Shown: piece after piece, positions 60,478 through 64,000 of the stretch | Layout: every line of letters starts with the position of its first letter | Position numbering within the stretch: position 1 is the stretch's first letter | DNA from: Endomychus coccineus | Lineage: Eukaryota; Arthropoda; Insecta; Coleoptera; Endomychidae | DNA: 64,000 bases | NCBI GenBank assembly: GCA_958510875.1 | Contig: OY294067.1 | Location: 281,809,242 to 281,873,241 of the forward strand | Reading direction: 5' to 3' | The notes under the pieces: generated by a model | The model's database searches: none | What the model was told of the DNA's origin: nothing | The model's input: only the letters and a program-made list of their open reading frames with translations | Translations under genes and position numbers: made by a program

Positions 60478-61134
60478 CTAGTGTAGAATTAATTTTTTGG
60501 GTATATTCACAGGATTTGGAGATATACGTTTCACAGAGCCCTGCTTTGTTGTTGTTGTGGATGATGAGGGTCTCTTCTTAGAAGGTTCCACAGATGTCAT
60601 CCGTCGCTCTAACGCCTCCACTTTACTAGTAATGTCATTTAGACGCATGTTCACACTGTTAAATGTGTTATTGATCTCTTTCAATTCATTTCTGTTTTCC
60701 CTCACACTATCACTGATTGTTTTATACTCTGATTTTATATAGATCCCCATTCCATTATATTTATTCTGAATGTCCATCAGATGTTTATCAATGTTGAGAA
60801 TAACCTTCTCATTCGTTAATTTATGTTCATCCAGATCCTTGTTGATATCTTTGATCAAATTATCAACCCTAACATTGAAGGTATCTTTAAGACTGGTTTC
60901 CGTTTTCAGATTCAGTTTGTGTGTTAATTTATCAACATATACTTTATTTGCAACATCTCCATCATCATTCGGTGATTTTACGTTGCACAATCTACGATTT
61001 TCCATATCATAACTTCCATCGCTCGTTAGGAATAATCCTTGTCCGTGAACTTGTTTGAAATTATTAGTAAATACATTTGTATCATATATCCACATGGAAG
61101 AGGAGGCTCTGCCAAACTTATCCATTGAAACCAT
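60478..61134 (-). CDS. Coiled-coil, fibre-like protein
   Basis: A 218-residue intact frame, ATG at 61134. Near the start is MENRRLCNVKSPNDDGDVAN followed by KVYVD, a motif found in trimeric phage tail fibres and in fibre-like proteins of Polinton-type elements. Residues about 70-180 form long heptad-like helices (coiled coil). The end is Ser/Thr- and Lys-rich. It probably forms a trimeric virion projection, but receptor-binding parts are not apparent. It ends 17 bp upstream of the integrase start, suggesting a shared transcript. Confidence 0.6.
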   Translation of the reverse strand: MVSMDKFGRASSSMWIYDTNVFTNNFKQVHGQGLFLTSDGSYDMENRRLCNVKSPNDDGDVANKVYVDKLTHKLNLKTETSLKDTFNVRVDNLIKDINKDLDEHKLTNEKVILNIDKHLMDIQNKYNGMGIYIKSEYKTISDSVRENRNELKEINNTFNSVNMRLNDITSKVEALERRMTSVEPSKKRPSSSTTTTKQGSVKRISPNPVNIPKKLILH

Positions 61135-61238
61135 CTTTATAACTGTGATGAATTTGTCTTACACCTGGTTTTTGTTCAATTACCCCTGCCTCTATCAATT
61201 CTTCTATTATAGAGATTATCTCGTTGTGATGATTATGG

Positions 61239-62363
61239 TTACCTGCATGCGACAAGAAGTCTCAGTCTATCCACAATTTCGTTAACGTCATCCCAATAAA
61301 CATATTCGATAGGTTTCTCGTTATATTCAAGCATATAATTTTTGATATATGCACTTCCAGTGTATGTTTTGGCTCTGGGTTTTTTCATGGAATTAATCAA
61401 AGGTTTCAGTACATTTTTGTATTTTACAATGTTTCTTATTCGATCAGCTGGATCGTTATTACGTCTATGGGCACTAGTCATTTCCATCATTTGACTGTAA
61501 TTTTTCCCATCTTCCACAGTGTAAGTATCAGGTAGAACATCTCTGTAAAATATCAAATTATACAGTCCTGTGGTACCCTTGAACGGAGTACCCTTGATAA
61601 TTATATTACTCTCACTATCAATTTCTATAGGTTGATTACCCATGAACCATTTGTCTAAAGTTGAATTATATTGCAATCCCATTCTATCATCGTATTTCTT
61701 GACATCATCATCCAATAGGAATCCTTCCAAGTAATAACGTGCTAATGTGGGGTATTGTTGCAGAAACTCCTCTGTAGCCTCTGCATTATCTTTCTTATGT
61801 TTTCTGAATTCTTCACGAATCTGATCGATAGTAGGTTCGAGGGTAAACACATCCTCCTCAGTATTTTGGGGGTTATATACGAACTCTTCCCCTTCAGTTA
61901 CAATATTTGGGATTGGTATGTTCTCCATTTGTGTTGCTGTAGAAACAATACTTTTAGGTTTAACCAACGAATTTTGTTTGATTATTTCAGCATTTTTCGC
62001 AATTTCCTCCAGAGGTTTAGATACATTCCTGAACATATTATCTAGAATCTCATCATTTTCAGCTTTACCCAATTTCACAGCCATATATTTTTTCCTCACA
62101 ACGTTTGCTAACTCCCAAATTTTTTTCTTCAATTGTTGTTTTCCTTTAAGCATGTTACTCACACCCACGTCCATGCTGAGCGGGTTGTCTATTTCAAATG
62201 AAAGTATATATACATGTTAGATGTATATATAACTATCAAAACCTTTGCGATAACGTCCTTTGTTCATATCACAGTCTTTGTTTATCATAAGGAATCCATA
62301 TTTATCTTTCCAACATACGCTACATATCTCTTTGAATTTTTCGAGTGACATATCGGTATACAT
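61239..62363 (-). CDS. DUF8207-type protein, two exons
   Basis: Exon 1 62363-62243 (ATG at 62363) and exon 2 62188-61239 join in frame across a 54-bp GT-AG intron (62189-62242), giving about 356 residues. Exon 1 has CSVCW and KDCDMNKG, perhaps part of a metal-binding region. Exon 2 has a long charged N-terminal half and the DUF8207 pattern (GTPFKGTTGLYNLIFYRDVL, then YTVEDGKNYSQMME, AHRRNN). Relatives are common in insect genomes within Polinton-like elements; the function is unknown. The last residues appear frameshifted: a second frame (61255-61132) continues with family-like residues (NEIISIIEELIEAG). A start at 62174 without exon 1 is possible. Confidence 0.65.
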
Positions 62364-62711
62364 AATCAAAATTGTGAATTAGTGTTTCCATGTAATTCAG
62401 AAAATATTTTATCGGTTGTGTGTGAAAGAGTAATGTATGGCTAATTACAATTGGAAATGGATTGAATCTAGTTAAACATAAGACATTTTAAGATTATACA
62501 ATTCTAAATATCTATGATTATTGAATGAATTAGTTATCCTATGATAAACACTTCACATCATAAACAACTAATCAAGTTTAAGATAATTCTATGGAATTTA
62601 ACATCAAAATTGTTACTTATATTGTCATAGTTAAATAACTACGTTATCTGTTTTTAGGTTGAATTTTAAATAGACAAATGGAAAGTGGTACTTCAAACTA
62701 ATAGAATTTTG
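62364..62711. repeat. Penelope-type repeat sequence abutting the viral element
   Basis: From 62364 the sequence (gaattagtgtttccatgtaa and on) matches the repeats at 63.3-63.9 kb. The viral gene reading stops being viral-like exactly there. Confidence 0.5.
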
Positions 62712-63137
62712 TTAAGTTTGAATTAGATTATTGTAAAGTTTCGAAAGATTGGAATCTATTTTGTCATTTACACAATTGTTCTTTTTAATTTGAATACATT
62801 CTAATATAAAACGTTTGTTGTCATTCTTTTCAATATTTAAAATTTTTGTATTGTTGTAGTCGAATATATGGTTAGTGTCTTTTACATGTTTATTGAGCGC
62901 AGTTATTGAATTTTTGGTATATTTGTGCCCATTCAATCTTTTTTCGAGGTATTGTGAAGATTGGCCAATGTATACCTTTTCGCAATCTTTGCAAGAGATG
63001 GAATAAACAGTATGGGTTATCTTTTTGAAAGGTACGCTGCTTTTTAGTTTAGTAAAGAGATTTAAACAACTCTTATGACATATATGTATGTCATAAGGTT
63101 TCACTATATTACATAATTTTTCTGAAAGACCATTCAT
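62712..63137 (-). pseudogene. Penelope-like element GIY-YIG endonuclease fragment
   Basis: A 141-residue open frame with VYSISCKDCEKVYIGQSSQY and LEKRLNGHK, the GIY-YIG nuclease core of Penelope-like polyproteins (target-site nicking), and the downstream HVKDTNHIFDYNNTKIL and FILECIQIK blocks. The reverse transcriptase part is absent upstream, where terminal repeats begin, so the copy is truncated though this domain is intact. Confidence 0.8.
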
Positions 63138-63165
63138 ATATGGTAGTGATATGTAATGCTTATCA

Positions 63166-64000
63166 TAAATAAAAGCGTCTGCAGCCGACTTTATTTATAT
63201 TCTTGAACCATTTGGAATGTATGTATGTTATGGTGTCTTGGTATTTTGGTTCTTAGATAGACTGAAAATAAAATAAAAATTCTCTTTGACGTTTCGGTAA
63301 TTGTTTATTATCTTTATTAAAAATTGTTGATTAGTGTTTCCATGTAATTTAGAAAAGAATAGATGATTTCGATAAATCAAATGCGTCTGCAGCCGACTTG
63401 TGTTTTTAAGATCCAATATATTCTTTTATATATATTCTTGAACCATTTGGAATGTCTGTTAGTTATGCTTTCTTGGTATTTTGGTTCTTAGTTAGACTGA
63501 AAATAAAATAAAAATTCTCTTTGACGTTTCGATAATTGTTTATTATCTTTATTTAAAAATGATTAATTAGTGTTTCCATGTAATTTAGAAAAGGATAGAT
63601 GATTTCGATTAATGAAATGCGTCTGCAGCCGACTTGTGTTTTTAAGATCCAATATATTCTTTTATTTATATTCTTGAACCATTTGGAATGTATGTTATGC
63701 TTTCTTGGTATTTTGGTTCTTAGATAGACTTAAAATAAAATAAAAATTCTCTTTGACGTTTCGATAATTGTTTATTATCTTTATCAAAAATTGACAATTA
63801 GTGTTTCCATGTAATTTAGAAAAGAATAGATGATTTCGATAAATCAAATGCGTCTGCAGCCGACTTGTGTTTTTAAGATCCAATATATTCTTTTATATAT
63901 ATTCTTGAACCATTTGGAATGTCTGTTAGTTATGCTTTCTTGGTATTTTGGTTCTTAGTTAGACTGAAAATAAAATAAAAATTCTCTTTGACGTTTCGAT
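63166..64000. repeat. Tandem ~234-bp Penelope-type terminal repeats
   Basis: The phrase cttgaaccatttggaatg occurs at 63201, 63436, 63671 and 63903 (spacing 235, 235, 232). Each unit contains gcgtctgcagccgactt and ctctttgacgtttcg. The array runs off the right edge. Identical short frames at 63228 and 63695 are repeat effects. Penelope-like elements often carry such tandem repeats. Confidence 0.85.

Larger units (their letters stand above)
53720..62363. mobile_element. Endogenous adintovirus/Polinton-like element
   Basis: About 8.6 kb with tightly packed genes: integrase with chromodomain, PLA2/core protein, adenain-like protease, penton-like and hexon-like proteins, DUF8207-type, MSV199-type and fibre-like proteins. 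This set is known from adintoviruses and Polintons (Mavericks). PolB and the FtsK-type packaging ATPase are not visible. No terminal inverted repeats were found; the left edge is uncertain and the right edge meets Penelope-type sequence at about 62364. Most frames are intact, so integration is fairly recent or the genes are under selection. Confidence 0.8.

Overview
The window looks like AT-rich nuclear DNA of an insect. I favour a beetle but cannot prove it. Evidence: one spliced animal gene (an SLC38A10-type transporter, plus strand, with its 5' end outside the window), short AT-rich GT-AG introns, and a dense load of insect-type transposons: R1/jockey/CR1-like non-LTR elements, Penelope-like elements, a mariner/Tc1-type element, a piggyBac relic and fold-back elements. 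Outside the transporter I found no other convincing host gene.

Layout. 0-9.7 kb: the transporter gene. Its introns hold a non-LTR relic, two palindromic transposons and an R1-like relic. 9.8-14.6 kb: a Russian-doll structure of four palindromic elements, with a 3-bp-duplication element and an 8-bp-duplication element nested inside each other. 15.5-17.8 kb: a tandem array of about 504-bp units. 17.9-20.4 kb: a decayed R1-type retroelement. 20.4-26.1 kb: no recognisable genes. 26.1-31.0 kb: a large inverted-repeat region enclosing an RNase H fragment, a fold-back and a near-complete mariner-type transposon. 31.9-32.6 kb: Penelope remains. 32.6-38.6 kb: mostly empty apart from local tandem duplications. 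38.6-49.99 kb: retroelement, transposase and Penelope fragments, one of them inserted inside another. 51.3-53.1 kb: Penelope remains with a duplicated tRNA-like sequence. 53.3-53.7 kb: a 25-bp minisatellite. 62.4-64 kb: Penelope sequence and its tandem terminal repeats.

The most gene-rich part is 53.7-62.4 kb, an endogenous adintovirus/Polinton-like element of about 8.6 kb. On the minus strand it carries a DUF8207-type protein, a coiled-coil fibre-like protein, a retrovirus-type integrase with chromodomain, a PLA2/core protein, an adenain-like protease, penton-like and hexon-like capsid proteins, and an MSV199-type protein. On the plus strand there is a membrane-protein candidate. Together these form an integration and virion-assembly set. 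PolB and packaging ATPase are not visible, so the copy is probably incomplete. Two genes seem to use introns of 50 and 54 bp. Three genes show damage or an unusual start.

The best candidate for something undescribed is a family of palindromic DNA elements (3811-4797, 7229-8136, 10234-12567, 12698-13608). They share termini of the form TAG(T/A)CCAG (TAGTCGA in one copy) and a 3-bp TTA/TTG target duplication. None carries a visible transposase.
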